A stretch of DNA of 59,517 nt from contig JAPLQK010000110.1 in assembly GCA_026399735.1 (NCBI GenBank), forward strand, positions 1-59,517, written 5' to 3'. Each line of letters opens with the position of its first letter. The first letter of the stretch is position 1. The notes beneath the pieces were generated by a model. The model saw nothing but the letters and a program-made list of their open reading frames with translations. It did no database searches and was not told the origin of the DNA. A program made the position numbers and the translations under genes. The DNA comes from Pseudomonadota bacterium. Lineage in GTDB: Bacteria > Pseudomonadota > Gammaproteobacteria > Burkholderiales > Gallionellaceae. Below, one piece after another: positions 17,368 through 27,201 of the stretch.

Positions 17368-18657
17368 TCACGTCAAAACGATGCGATTACGTCCGGACTC
17401 CTTGGCGGCGTAGAGATTTGCATCGGCAATTTTAAGCATGTCATCGAGACTGCCGGACGCCAGCCGGGTAATGCCGATACTGATGGTAAAAACGATCACG
17501 GCATCGTTAAATTTGACAGCAGAATGCGCCACCCGCTCGCGAAACGCTTCGCACTGACCCGCCGCCTTGTCCGCATCCGGGAACAGCAGAAAAAACTCCT
17601 CCCCGCCTACGCGTCCCACAAGTTGCGCATTGAAATACTCATCCAACAGGCGCGCAAAATGTTTGAGCACCACGTCACCCCCATCGTGACCGTAAAAGTC
17701 ATTGATTTTTTTGAAGAAATCGATGTCCATCACCGCAGCGGCCAACGTTCTGCCTGCACCGGCGGTCTCCTCAAACAACTTAACTCCTTGTTCGAAGAAG
17801 GCACGACGGTTATAAAGCCCGGTCAGATAATCGTGGTAGGCGATATAGCGCACCGACTCTATGCTTTCCTGCATTTCCAGGTTCTGAGTCACGCGACAGA
17901 CCAGTTCCTCATAACTGAACGGCTTGCAAATAAAATCATTCGCACCCAGCTTGAGAAACTGCGCGGACATCCGTGAATTTGCAGCACCTGACATACCGAT
18001 CACTGCAAGCCTGTCGCGAGCGTGCTTGCGGCGCACATTCGACAGAAAAGTGAAGCCGTCCATCACAGGCATTTCGTGATCGACCAGCACCAGTTTGATA
18101 TCCGGCTGCTGCGCCAGCTGGGCCAGCGCTTCCGCACCGTTACTGGCGGTAAGAACATTCAAGCCCTGTATCTGCAACATGCCTGAGATTAATCCACAAA
18201 AAGTTTGCGAGTCATCGACCACCAGCACCTTGACGTGCAGATTTCTGAACAGACGACCCACCAGTTCAACGACATACTCGTACGCATTGATACTGTCCTT
18301 GAGTACATAATCAACGACACCCCGACTCATGATCTTGTCGTGCATCGACTCATCGTACATACCGGTGATGGCGATCACCTTCAATTTGGCGGCGATCAGC
18401 ACATCGACCACCTCGCCATGCGAAGCATCGGGCAGATTCAGATCGCTGACCGCCACAAAGAACTGATGTTTGCCCTCATCGATAATAGCGCGCACCTGTG
18501 CCAGACTGGTGGCAATCAGCACACGACAGCCCCAGCGCTCATACAGCATTTTAGCCGCCATTTGCGCCAGCGAGCGCTGATCTTCGATCAGTAAAACCTG
18601 CAAATCCATCTCACCGTGCCTGGCGGATCGACGGGAGTTTGTACGCGTAATGGCCAT
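17368..18657 (-). CDS. REC-REC-GGDEF response regulator diguanylate cyclase (HsbD-position)
   Basis: 429 residues. REC1 spans about 18-135 (D72 as phospho-acceptor candidate, in SDLNLPD). REC2 spans about 142-260 (D193 in LVDHEMPVMDG). The GGDEF domain spans about 270-428 with active-site GGEEF at 351-355. It should make c-di-GMP in response to phosphorylation. No RxxD inhibitory site precedes the GGEEF motif, so product inhibition of the usual type is unlikely. REC1 lacks some acidic residues of the pocket and may be degenerate. It follows the REC-PP2C-HATPase gene by 17 bases, suggesting it is the c-di-GMP output of that partner-switching pair. An alternative start lies at 18609. Confidence 0.88.
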   Translation of the reverse strand: MAITRTNSRRSARHGEMDLQVLLIEDQRSLAQMAAKMLYERWGCRVLIATSLAQVRAIIDEGKHQFFVAVSDLNLPDASHGEVVDVLIAAKLKVIAITGMYDESMHDKIMSRGVVDYVLKDSINAYEYVVELVGRLFRNLHVKVLVVDDSQTFCGLISGMLQIQGLNVLTASNGAEALAQLAQQPDIKLVLVDHEMPVMDGFTFLSNVRRKHARDRLAVIGMSGAANSRMSAQFLKLGANDFICKPFSYEELVCRVTQNLEMQESIESVRYIAYHDYLTGLYNRRAFFEQGVKLFEETAGAGRTLAAAVMDIDFFKKINDFYGHDGGDVVLKHFARLLDEYFNAQLVGRVGGEEFFLLFPDADKAAGQCEAFRERVAHSAVKFNDAVIVFTISIGITRLASGSLDDMLKIADANLYAAKESGRNRIVLT

Positions 18658-18674
18658 TTATATATTTCCGTGCC

Positions 18675-20387
18675 TTATGCAGGCTTAGACAAGCCGACGT
18701 AAGCTTCCACTTCCGATCCGTTTCCGGAATATTGCAAGGCACTGCACATGCCCGACAGCAAGGCAATACCCCGTCCATGCCGCTGCTGGTTAGTTTGCAG
18801 ATCAGTAGTCAAACGCGTAGCGCAATCGAAACCTTCACCGCTGTCCTTCATTGAGACTTTCACGCAGCCGCAATCCAATTTATCCAGGCGCATCAGGATA
18901 TTTCCATCTTGCAACTCGGCCAGACGCGCAGCGCGCTCGGCAAAATAGAGTTCCATGCCGTCCGTTTGATTCTTCAGGGTCGAATCGAGTTTCAACACAC
19001 CATGATCCAGCGCATTGTTAAACAATTCGGACAACACCAGAAACAGTTTGCCGTCGGCTCTTCCGCCTTCGATCTGCCCGGCAATGTTGAGCAGAAAAGG
19101 CACCACATCCAGATATTTGAGTTGCTGTTCGGTGAGCAGCAGTGAAAATTTCCACAACGATTTCTCAGTCTCGCCATGAATGCATCCATCGCCGGCAACG
19201 CTACTCTGATTGATTCGCTCCTGGCTGATCAGAGGCGCACTCTTTTCAATAGCCGGAAAATCCACCACAATCAGCGCAATATCATCCACCGGCGGCAAGC
19301 CGCCCAGATGACCATCAAGCACATCGACCACACGGTCAAAAAATGCACCTGCATAAGACTGCACGGCGCCTGACAAGATGCCATCCTGCCCCAACGCCTG
19401 ACCATCGCCCAGACTGATTTCGCTCGCCCCGTCCGAGCACATCAGCAAACATCCAGGCGCCCTCCCCAATGTGTAATATTCCAGGCTCGCATCCATTTCA
19501 GTCGGCGTGACCACGCCCAATGGCAAATGCCTGGATTTGAAACGATGCACAACATCCGCGCCATCTGCACTTAGCAGCAACACCGGCGGACAACCACCGT
19601 TCCATACCTCCACGATTCCCGTTGCAGGATCCAGCGACAGCATCGCTGCGGCGACAAAACGCGGCAGCGGCAAATATTCGCGCACCCGCCGGTTGATTTC
19701 CCGGACAATCGCGGGAATATCAAAGCCCTTTGCGGTCATTTGATAAAACGGCTGGGTAATCGGAATCACTGACAAAGCGGCCGTCAGCCCATGCCCCGCG
19801 CTATCGGCCAGCAACACGTGCAGACAATTGTCCGGTCCGCGCGCCACCGCAATCAGGTCACCGCTGAAGCTTTCTGCCGGCTTGAGAATGAAACGTACCA
19901 ATGGATCATGGATTTTATCCAGTGCCGTGAACTGCTTGATAAAATCACGTGCAGTATCGGTTTCTTCATCAATGCGTTCCCGGTAATCCAGCAAACTCCG
20001 GTTCTGCTCGATGCGAACCTGAAAATTATGAATTTTCGCCTGCAAGATCTCATAATTAACCGGTTTGAACAGATAGTCATCCCCGCCCGCATGCATCCCC
20101 TCAATCACCTCCGCATTGCTGGTTTGTGCGGACAGAAACAGAATGGGAAACCAGTCAGGGTAGCGGCGGCGCATCTCGATCACCGTATCAAATCCGCTCA
20201 TCACGGGCATCGCCACATCCATCAACACCAGATCCGGCAAATTTTGCTCACACAAGGCGAGCGCATGGACGCCATCCTCTGCCAGCGTCACACGATGCCC
20301 CATTTTCCTGAGCATCGCCTGTATCAACTGACGATTGGTATTGGAGTCATCCACCGCCAGCACGTGAAGTGAAGTGTATGTACTCAT
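18675..20387 (-). CDS. HsbR-like REC-PP2C phosphatase-HATPase switch protein
   Basis: 570 residues from ATG at 20385-20387. The N-terminal REC domain has D57 in LMDVAMPVMSG. A SpoIIE/PP2C-type phosphatase (about 165-385) has ADSAGHGLTAA and MCSDGASEI. A C-terminal HATPase of the anti-sigma kinase type has ELFNNALDHG. This architecture matches HsbR of Pseudomonas aeruginosa, which controls the phosphorylation state of the STAS protein HsbA. Here the STAS gene lies 16 bases upstream and a GGDEF response regulator lies downstream. The predicted role is to phosphorylate or dephosphorylate the STAS partner depending on the REC state, adjusting flagellar gene expression and c-di-GMP. No HptB-like gene is present in the window. 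Confidence 0.85.
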   Translation of the reverse strand: MSTYTSLHVLAVDDSNTNRQLIQAMLRKMGHRVTLAEDGVHALALCEQNLPDLVLMDVAMPVMSGFDTVIEMRRRYPDWFPILFLSAQTSNAEVIEGMHAGGDDYLFKPVNYEILQAKIHNFQVRIEQNRSLLDYRERIDEETDTARDFIKQFTALDKIHDPLVRFILKPAESFSGDLIAVARGPDNCLHVLLADSAGHGLTAALSVIPITQPFYQMTAKGFDIPAIVREINRRVREYLPLPRFVAAAMLSLDPATGIVEVWNGGCPPVLLLSADGADVVHRFKSRHLPLGVVTPTEMDASLEYYTLGRAPGCLLMCSDGASEISLGDGQALGQDGILSGAVQSYAGAFFDRVVDVLDGHLGGLPPVDDIALIVVDFPAIEKSAPLISQERINQSSVAGDGCIHGETEKSLWKFSLLLTEQQLKYLDVVPFLLNIAGQIEGGRADGKLFLVLSELFNNALDHGVLKLDSTLKNQTDGMELYFAERAARLAELQDGNILMRLDKLDCGCVKVSMKDSGEGFDCATRLTTDLQTNQQRHGRGIALLSGMCSALQYSGNGSEVEAYVGLSKPA

Positions 20388-20403
20388 CAATGTGCCGTCC
20401 GGC

Positions 20404-20718
20404 TCAGGAAATAATCGAGAACAACTTACTGAAATTGGCGATATCAAGGATTTGCGCAACCGTGCTGCTGGGACGGCTTAAAACGACGGTCTTGCCCGCC
20501 GCCTGTGCGCGTTCACGCATCAGCATCATCATGCCCAGCGCAGAACTGTCGAGATATTCAATCCCGGCCATATCGATTTCCACCGTTTTTAATCCCGCCT
20601 GTTGCAACAACGGCTCATAAGCGGCCTTAAAAGTGCGGTGATCGTTAAAATCAAACCTGCCAGCCAGCCTGATGACCGCCCTGTCGCTCATACTTGTTGT
20701 ACTGATCTGCATTGCCAT
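20404..20718 (-). CDS. HsbA-like STAS anti-anti-sigma protein
   Basis: 104 residues, a single STAS domain. The phospho-acceptor loop reads IDMAGIEYLDSSALGMMML, with a Ser pair after the Asp as in SpoIIAA/HsbA. In P. aeruginosa, HsbA switches between binding FlgM (freeing FliA) and stimulating a diguanylate cyclase. Gene neighbours here (cheB upstream, HsbR-like and GGDEF downstream) support the same type of role. ATG at 20716-20718 follows AGGAG by nine bases; a longer frame to 20736 would swallow that site. Confidence 0.85.
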   Translation of the reverse strand: MAMQISTTSMSDRAVIRLAGRFDFNDHRTFKAAYEPLLQQAGLKTVEIDMAGIEYLDSSALGMMMLMRERAQAAGKTVVLSRPSSTVAQILDIANFSKLFSIIS

Positions 20719-20799
20719 AAAAACGCTCCTGTTCAACCCTGATTAACTGATACCCAACCCTTGTCCACGAAAATCACGAACAAAATTGAATTCGTAACT

Positions 20800-20827
20800 A
20801 TAGTACCCATTCGGTATCCACCTACAA
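20800..20827 (-). promoter_or_regulatory. Possible sigma-70 type promoter for the STAS operon
   Basis: On the minus strand TTGTAG (20822-20827) and TACTAT (20800-20805) are separated by 16 bases, in the 180-base gap between cheB and the STAS gene. This is the largest gap in this part of the array. The match is modest. Confidence 0.3.
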
Positions 20828-20898
20828 CTTGTTTCTCGTTGAATATATTGTATTTTTCGTGCCTTTTCGAGCTGCCGCTTTGTGAACAGATTGATTTT

Positions 20899-21975
20899 CT
20901 ATAACCGGTTTCTGACCGCTCCGCTTATCACACGCGCCAGCACGCGTCGCGCCATCTCACCAATCGGCGCTGACTCATGCGTTGCACCGATTTCGACCGC
21001 CGCGCGCGGCATGCCGTATACCACGCAGGTCGCCTCATCCTGAGCGAAGTTGTACGCACCTGCCTGGCGCATCTCCAGCATACCCACCGCGCCGTCTTTC
21101 CCCATACCGGTCAGCATCACACCGATGGCGTTCGCACCCACACATTGCGCAGCGGAGCGAAACAGCACCTCTACCGAAGGCCGATGATGATTCACCGGTG
21201 CCAACTGATTCAGTTCAATCACATAATTCGATCCGCTGCGCCTGACCAGCATATGCGAATGTCCGGGCGCGATGTACGCATGCCCCGGCAACACCCGTGC
21301 ATTATGCACACCCTCTGCCACCGTCATTTTGCTCAAGCCGTTCAGTCGTTCTGCAAACGATTTGGTAAAGGCTTCCGGCATATGCTGGGCAATCAGGATA
21401 GCCGGCGCATCGGCTGGCATAGGCAGCAGAAATTCCTTGAGCGCTTCCGTTCCACCGGTGGATGAACCTACAATAATCAGTTTTTCGGTACTGGACATGC
21501 GACTACCTAACATCGGCAAACTATCCGCAGGTGCGGCAACAGGTCTGCTGCCTTTTACCCGCGCCTTGGCAGCGATACGAATTTTTTCAGCAATGTCATC
21601 GGCATAAGCCTTCATGCCCTCAGCCACACCCAGCCTTGGTTTCGCCAAAAAATCCACCGCCCCCAGCTCCAGCGCTCGCAAAGCCGCTTCTGATCCGCGT
21701 TCCGTCAGCGTGGAAATCATCAATACCGGCATCGGCCGCAGGCGCATCAACTTTTCAAGAAAAGTCAGGCCATCCATTTCAGGCATCTCGACATCCAGCG
21801 TCAGCACGTCAGGATTGAGCGTCTTGATCATTTCGCGCGCCTGCAAGGGATTGATCGCTGCACCGACCGCCTCCATATCAGGCTGACTGTTTACCACCTC
21901 TTTGAGAATACTGCGAATCAACGCAGAATCATCAATGATCAGCACCCTGATTTTCCTGTTCATTTCATTCTGCAT
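20899..21975 (-). CDS. cheB: Chemotaxis protein-glutamate methylesterase CheB
   Basis: 358 residues. The N-terminal REC domain has phospho-acceptor D61 ([11 protein letters not shown]). The C-terminal methylesterase/deamidase domain has the catalytic Ser in [10 protein letters not shown], the His in AQHMPEAF and the Asp in [12 protein letters not shown]. CheB removes receptor methyl groups added by CheR and is activated by CheA phosphorylation. ATG follows AGGGTAAG. It is in the order cheR-cheD-cheB, typical of proteobacterial chemotaxis operons. Confidence 0.95.
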   Translation of the reverse strand: MQNEMNRKIRVLIIDDSALIRSILKEVVNSQPDMEAVGAAINPLQAREMIKTLNPDVLTLDVEMPEMDGLTFLEKLMRLRPMPVLMISTLTERGSEAALRALELGAVDFLAKPRLGVAEGMKAYADDIAEKIRIAAKARVKGSRPVAAPADSLPMLGSRMSSTEKLIIVGSSTGGTEALKEFLLPMPADAPAILIAQHMPEAFTKSFAERLNGLSKMTVAEGVHNARVLPGHAYIAPGHSHMLVRRSGSNYVIELNQLAPVNHHRPSVEVLFRSAAQCVGANAIGVMLTGMGKDGAVGMLEMRQAGAYNFAQDEATCVVYGMPRAAVEIGATHESAPIGEMARRVLARVISGAVRNRL

Positions 21976-22014
21976 GGACTCTTACCCTGATTTACAGCGA
22001 CAAGTAACTGATTT

Positions 22015-22626
22015 TTAAAATAATTCAACATCGCCCTGAACTTCAGATGCGCGGATACGCGCAATGTACTGCTGTTCGCGCTGAACGATCGTGTCGTTAT
22101 GCACGTTGCGTAATTTTTTCACCAGTGTGCGTCCGGTAGCAGGAAAGTAATAAACCTTGCGCGGATAAATATCCAGCATATCCTTCGCTATCAAGGCAAT
22201 ATTTTCTGTCTGCAAATAGTCGATCACAAAATCGGCATTGCGCTGCCCGACATTGGTTACCGTAAAGCCGCGCAACACATTACCGCCGCCGAACACCTTG
22301 GCCTCTAAATTGCTGCGTTTGGCTCCTGCCTTGAGCATCTGATTGATCATCAGCTCCATCGCATAAGTGCCATATCGTCCGGCCAGACCGACCGGGCCGC
22401 CGTCATCGCTCAGGTTATCCGGCAACATGAAGTGATTCATCCCGCCGATACCGGTCTGCTTATCGCGTATGCACGCCGCGACACACGAACCCAGCACCGT
22501 GACCAGCACCATGTCGCGCCCAGTCACATAATACTCACCCGGCTGTATTTTAACCGCATCGACATTGAAGTTCCGGTCAAAGTACTTGTTGGGTGAGAGA
22601 ATTTCTTCGTAGTCGTGATCTGGCAT
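22015..22626 (-). CDS. cheD: Chemoreceptor glutamine deamidase CheD
   Basis: 203 residues. The catalytic Cys (C48 in VTVLGSCVAACIRD) and His (H65 in GGMNHFMLP) of CheD deamidases are present. CheD converts receptor glutamines to glutamates and in some species works with CheC; no cheC is visible here. It starts six bases after the cheR stop, so the two are likely coupled. The C-terminal extension with YYFPATGRTLVKKL is usual for beta- and gammaproteobacterial CheD. Confidence 0.94.
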   Translation of the reverse strand: MPDHDYEEILSPNKYFDRNFNVDAVKIQPGEYYVTGRDMVLVTVLGSCVAACIRDKQTGIGGMNHFMLPDNLSDDGGPVGLAGRYGTYAMELMINQMLKAGAKRSNLEAKVFGGGNVLRGFTVTNVGQRNADFVIDYLQTENIALIAKDMLDIYPRKVYYFPATGRTLVKKLRNVHNDTIVQREQQYIARIRASEVQGDVELF

Positions 22627-22632
22627 GGCCCG

Positions 22633-23526
22633 TCAGGATTTCCCGGTTTGACCCGCTTTCATCTGCGAGGATAGCTCATACACGGTTTTACTGCGCAGTT
22701 TGAAATACGCTTCGGCATGATAAAAATTCTCCGAATGACCGGCGTATAACAAGCCCTCCGGGCGCAACAACGGAGCCATTTTCTTCAGGATGGCCAGTTG
22801 AGTTTCTTTATCGAAATAAATCATCACGTTACGACAAAAAATCACATCCGCTTTGTCGCGTATCGGCCAGGTGGCATCAAGTAAATTGAGCTTGCGGAAG
22901 GTAATCATATTCTGCAATTCCGGACGCACCTTGACAAATCCTTCCTGCGCCCCGCTCCCCTTGAAGAAAAAACGCTTGATCAACGCGTCATCCAGTTTCT
23001 CGACCCGATCCATCGAATAAACACCCCGGCGTGCGGTATCCAGCACATTGGTATCAAGGTCGGTGGCGATAATTTTAACCGGTGGCGTAAAGCTGTTGAA
23101 CGCATCCACTGCAGTCATGGCGATCGAATAAGGCTCTTCACCCGTTGAACTGGCAGAACACCAGATCACGATGGGGTGATCATTACCGATTTTTTTAAGC
23201 TGCTCAGCCAGCAGCGGGAAATGATGGTGCTCGCGAAAAAACGAGGTCAGGTTTGTGGTCAGCGAATTGGCAAATGCCTCCCACTCCGCTACGTCGTTTT
23301 GTTCCAGCAACTTAAGATATTCGGCAAAAGTCCTGATACCCGTCGCCCTCAGGCGGCGCGACAGACGACTGTATACCAACTCCTGCTTACTGGCGTTGAG
23401 CGAGATGCCGGCGTGATCGTATATCAGCTTGCACACGCGCTGAAAATCTTGCGCAGTAAAATAAAACTCACGCAGGGAAGGATCTTTCATTCCGGTGCCG
23501 GGACTGTTGTTTTGCGTATCGGCCAT
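22633..23526 (-). CDS. cheR: Chemotaxis protein methyltransferase CheR
   Basis: 297 residues. An N-terminal helical domain (FQRVCKLIYDHAGISL, YSRLSRRLRATG) is followed by a Rossmann methyltransferase domain with IVIWCSASSTGEEPYSIAM, ATDLDTNVL and VIFCRNVMIYFD. CheR uses S-adenosylmethionine to methylate receptor glutamates. Its beta-subdomain normally binds the C-terminal xWxxF pentapeptide of receptors, and the receptor encoded directly upstream ends in DWQEF. Confidence 0.95.
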   Translation of the reverse strand: MADTQNNSPGTGMKDPSLREFYFTAQDFQRVCKLIYDHAGISLNASKQELVYSRLSRRLRATGIRTFAEYLKLLEQNDVAEWEAFANSLTTNLTSFFREHHHFPLLAEQLKKIGNDHPIVIWCSASSTGEEPYSIAMTAVDAFNSFTPPVKIIATDLDTNVLDTARRGVYSMDRVEKLDDALIKRFFFKGSGAQEGFVKVRPELQNMITFRKLNLLDATWPIRDKADVIFCRNVMIYFDKETQLAILKKMAPLLRPEGLLYAGHSENFYHAEAYFKLRSKTVYELSSQMKAGQTGKS

Positions 23527-23562
23527 ATTATTTTCAGGATTCAGGATTGATAAACAAAAGAA

Positions 23563-23667
23563 AAGGGTGAAAAGAACGCACCTTCGGTGCTCAAGGGAAA
23601 GAGTTCGAAGAGTTTAGGTTACCCTTCCCCCTTCACGCTTATCCCTTCTCAAATCCCCTTCACCCTT
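23563..23667. repeat. G/A-C/T-rich hairpin repeat, copy 1 (mcp-cheR gap)
   Basis: An imperfect palindrome with outer arms AAGGGTGAA (23563-23571) and TTCACCCTT (23659-23667). It contains the module GCACCTTCGGTGCTCAAGGG, which is also found in copy 3. It lies between a chemoreceptor gene and cheR on the minus strand. Confidence 0.7.
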
Positions 23668-23674
23668 CCTGTTC

Positions 23675-26506
23675 TTAGAACTCTTGCCAATCCCCGTCTT
23701 CAGAATCAGGCTGTTTGAGAGGTCGCGCGCGAGTGACCGGTGCTGCTTTCTGAGCCACCAATTTACGAACCGGCTGCGGCGAACGTACTGCGCTGCGTTT
23801 AGGTGCACTCAGCACCATCCCGTCATCCGCCAGTCTGAAGGTACTCATCAGGACTGCCAGATCCTGCGCCTGCTCTTCCAGCGATTCGGCCGCCGCCGCA
23901 GCCTGTTCTACCAGCGCTGCATTTTGTTGCGTCACGTCATCCATTTGCGTAATGGCGGTATTAACCTGCTCGATACCCTGGCTTTGCTCAGTCGAAGCCG
24001 CCGTAATTTCGGCCATGATGTCGGTCACGCGTTTTACCGAGTTGACCACTTCATCCATCGTTTTTCCGGCTTCATCCACCAGACGTGTCCCTGCGCTCAC
24101 TTTTTCAACCGAGTCGCTGATCAATTCCTTAATTTCCTTGGCTGCCGCTGCACTGCGCTGCGCCAGATTGCGTACTTCGGAGGCAACGACCGCAAAACCA
24201 CGCCCCTGCTCACCGGCACGCGCGGCTTCCACAGCCGCGTTCAGCGCGAGAATATTAGTCTGGAAGGCGATCCCGTCAATGACGCTGATGATGTCAACGA
24301 TTTTCTTCGAGCTGCCACTGATCGACGACATGGTATCCACCACCTGACCGACCACACGACCGCCCTTCACCGCGATGTCGGATGCGGATAGCGCCAGCTG
24401 ATTCGCCTGTTTGGCGTTCTCGGCGTTCTGTTTAACGGTAGAGGTCAGCTCTTCCATACTGGCGGCGGTTTCTTCCAGGCTGGAGGCCTGCTCTTCGGTG
24501 CGCGACGACAAATCAGTGTTGCCGCTGGCAATCTCTTTGGAAGCCGTGCTAATGGTATCTGCCGCCTCCTTGATACTCCGCACGGTTTCAGTCAGACGTT
24601 CTATCGTCAGATTGGCGTTATCCTTGATCTCACCAAACGAACCCTGATATTCGGCTTCAATTCTTTCCGAGAAATCTCCCTTTGCAATCCGATCCAGCAC
24701 ACTTACTGTTTCACCAATCGCAGCTTCAGTCGCTGCCACCAGGCCGTTGATACCCTGACCCAGGCTCAGGAAGAAGCCTTCCTTGCCGTTCAGATCCAGG
24801 CGTTTGCTCAAGTCGCCATTGGCAGCAGCGCTCACCAGTCCAGCCACTTCTTTCTCGACCGCGACTTCCAGCGTACGATCTATCCATTCTGCCACCACGC
24901 CCAGACGTTCACCCTTGTCGTTAATCACCGGATTGGCAGTGACCACCAGAGAGCGCCCGCCTATCAACAGTGGTGCGCTATAGTTGGTTTGCAAGCGTGC
25001 CAGCAACCCTGCCTGATGAGCCGGATTTTTGTGGAAGGTATCGATATTGGTGCCGACCAGATTGGCCGCATTGAAGTTCGGTAACTGTTTACGAATGTCC
25101 GCTTCAGCTACACTCAGAATATTAACCACTGACTTGTTCACGTAGATGATATTGCGGTCGTTGTCCGCGATCATGCAGCCGGTGCTGACGTTATCCAGCG
25201 CGATCTTGATGCGCAGATTTTCATCTGACATCCGTTTGGATTCAGCCACATCAAAACCCATGCGAGTCGACAATGCACGATAAGCCAGGAATACCGCGTT
25301 AATTTCATCCTTGCGGGATTTGGCCTCACCATGCTGATTTGATTCGCCGTGTGCTGCACGCTCAATCTGCATTGCAACACTGCGGATACGTGGCACCACG
25401 GCGCGGAACAGCATTACACCCAGCAACACCACCAATGCCATGCCTGAGCAGAACAGCGCCAACATGATATTACGCGTGTCCTGATAACGCGCCTCAGCTT
25501 CGGCGACATCCTTTTCCATCGAAGCGTGTTGATGATTGATAATCTCAGTCGCACGGCCATCAGCCACATTGAACAGTGTGCCGACAGATTTAACCAGAAA
25601 CATGTTGGCCTCGGCGAATTTACCCTCAAGCAGCAAGGCTGTTTCAGGCTTAACGCCTTCCGTCACAAATGCGGCGTTTTCCCTGGAAAACGCATCCGCC
25701 AGTTCCGTCCCCTTGGCGCTGCGTTTGCTCGAATTGTAGTCTTTCCAGATTGCGTTAATTTCATTCTCATTGACGATGATCGCATCCAGATGCTTGGTAA
25801 TGGGATGCTCGTGAAGTTTACTTTCCGGCAGGCGCGGATCGTGCATCGAAGCCAGCTGCAACTGGCGCATATTCTCGCGCATCAACGCATCAATTCGCGA
25901 AATCTGATTGGCCGATTTTGCCTTATGATTGACGACATACTCGAACCGCTCATTGGCAAGTTGCAGTTGATATATCCCGTAAAGGCCCACAACAGTGAGC
26001 AACACCGCCACCAGAATATTATTAAGCACAATTTGCTGCTTGATCGTGATATGTCTGACAGCATCAATCAGACCTTTCAGGCCGCCATTGGGGTTCTTGC
26101 CCTCCTTCAGCATCGCGTAAAGCGCGCTGGCTTCGCTGATCTGCTGCTGTGTCGGTTTACGGCGCACCGAAACATAACCCGTCAATTGCCCCGCTTCGCG
26201 CATCGGCGTCACATTGGCATCTACCCAGTAATAATCCCCGTTCTTGCAACGATTCTTGACGATGCCGTTCCAGCTCGTACCGCCCTTGATGGTCTTCCAC
26301 AAATCGGCAAACGCTTCCACTGGCATATCCGGATGACGCACAAGGTTATGCGATTGTCCGACCAGTTCCGCTTCGGTAAATCCGCTGATATCGATAAAAT
26401 CCTTATTGACATAGGTGATGACGCCCTTCAGATCCGTCTTGGTGACGATCATCGAACCTTCCTGCATCTGACGCTCGTTGCTGGTGACCGGTGTATTGAT
26501 ACGCAT
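23675..26506 (-). CDS. PAS-containing chemoreceptor with C-terminal CheR-docking pentapeptide
   Basis: 943 residues. An N-terminal Aer-type PAS domain (about 15-120; [29 protein letters not shown]) is followed by a membrane segment near 175-195, a ~150-residue periplasmic four-helix region and a second membrane segment near 350-370. Then come a HAMP region, a second PAS ([19 protein letters not shown]) and a signalling domain with the hairpin tip [21 protein letters not shown]. The last five residues DWQEF fit the xWxxF tether bound by CheR and CheB. The Aer-like PAS suggests redox or energy sensing, but cofactor binding is not proven. It is the only receptor of the seven here with this tail. 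Confidence 0.9.
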   Translation of the reverse strand: MRINTPVTSNERQMQEGSMIVTKTDLKGVITYVNKDFIDISGFTEAELVGQSHNLVRHPDMPVEAFADLWKTIKGGTSWNGIVKNRCKNGDYYWVDANVTPMREAGQLTGYVSVRRKPTQQQISEASALYAMLKEGKNPNGGLKGLIDAVRHITIKQQIVLNNILVAVLLTVVGLYGIYQLQLANERFEYVVNHKAKSANQISRIDALMRENMRQLQLASMHDPRLPESKLHEHPITKHLDAIIVNENEINAIWKDYNSSKRSAKGTELADAFSRENAAFVTEGVKPETALLLEGKFAEANMFLVKSVGTLFNVADGRATEIINHQHASMEKDVAEAEARYQDTRNIMLALFCSGMALVVLLGVMLFRAVVPRIRSVAMQIERAAHGESNQHGEAKSRKDEINAVFLAYRALSTRMGFDVAESKRMSDENLRIKIALDNVSTGCMIADNDRNIIYVNKSVVNILSVAEADIRKQLPNFNAANLVGTNIDTFHKNPAHQAGLLARLQTNYSAPLLIGGRSLVVTANPVINDKGERLGVVAEWIDRTLEVAVEKEVAGLVSAAANGDLSKRLDLNGKEGFFLSLGQGINGLVAATEAAIGETVSVLDRIAKGDFSERIEAEYQGSFGEIKDNANLTIERLTETVRSIKEAADTISTASKEIASGNTDLSSRTEEQASSLEETAASMEELTSTVKQNAENAKQANQLALSASDIAVKGGRVVGQVVDTMSSISGSSKKIVDIISVIDGIAFQTNILALNAAVEAARAGEQGRGFAVVASEVRNLAQRSAAAAKEIKELISDSVEKVSAGTRLVDEAGKTMDEVVNSVKRVTDIMAEITAASTEQSQGIEQVNTAITQMDDVTQQNAALVEQAAAAAESLEEQAQDLAVLMSTFRLADDGMVLSAPKRSAVRSPQPVRKLVAQKAAPVTRARPLKQPDSEDGDWQEF

Positions 26507-26554
26507 GTGTTTCTCCTCGATTGACGCTATATTTTTAAATCGCTCTGCAACAAC

Positions 26555-27037
26555 TTATGCCAGCGCTTCATCCACCAATTCCATCTCACGGCCCAGCATC
26601 AGCTTCTCGATATCAACCAGAATCAACATTCGATCATCAACCGTACCCAGCCCCAGGATGTAGCGCGTATCCAGCTTTGCAGATAACTCAGGCACGGCGC
26701 GTATCTGCTCTGATTTAAGTGTCAGCACATCGGATACGCTGTCCACCACAATGCCCATCACGCGCGTACCGAGATTGAGAATGATCACGACGGTAAACGC
26801 GTCGTAACTTACATCCGGCAAACCGAATTTGATGCGCAAGTCCACAATCGGCACGATGATGCCGCGCAAATTGACCACACCCTTGATGAATTCAGGCATA
26901 TTGGCAATACTGGTCACCGCATCATAACCGCGTATCTCCTGCACCTTGAGGATATCGATCCCGTACTCTTCATGCCCCAGAATGAAGGTCAGAAATTCAT
27001 TATTGGTTATTCCGGATGTTGCCTGTTCAATTGCCAT
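26555..27037 (-). CDS. cheW: Chemotaxis coupling protein CheW
   Basis: 160 residues, one CheW SH3-like double barrel: [42 protein letters not shown] and [11 protein letters not shown]. CheW bridges receptors to the CheA P5 domain. I chose ATG at 27035-27037, preceded by GAGGTGA; the frame extends to 27106 without a better site. It sits between the disrupted cheA and the PAS receptor. It is the only single-domain CheW in the window. Confidence 0.94.
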   Translation of the reverse strand: MAIEQATSGITNNEFLTFILGHEEYGIDILKVQEIRGYDAVTSIANMPEFIKGVVNLRGIIVPIVDLRIKFGLPDVSYDAFTVVIILNLGTRVMGIVVDSVSDVLTLKSEQIRAVPELSAKLDTRYILGLGTVDDRMLILVDIEKLMLGREMELVDEALA

Positions 27038-27201
27038 ATTCACCTCACCGCCATTAAAACCGTCCACTAAAGACACTAAAGAACACGAACAAAAAATACA
27101 GATCAAACTCTGGCTTAATCACTGCGCGCTATAACCAGATTTTATTAATACATTCAAATACTTATCTCTTTTATTTTCATGTAACGCGGACAGCGAATTT
27201 G

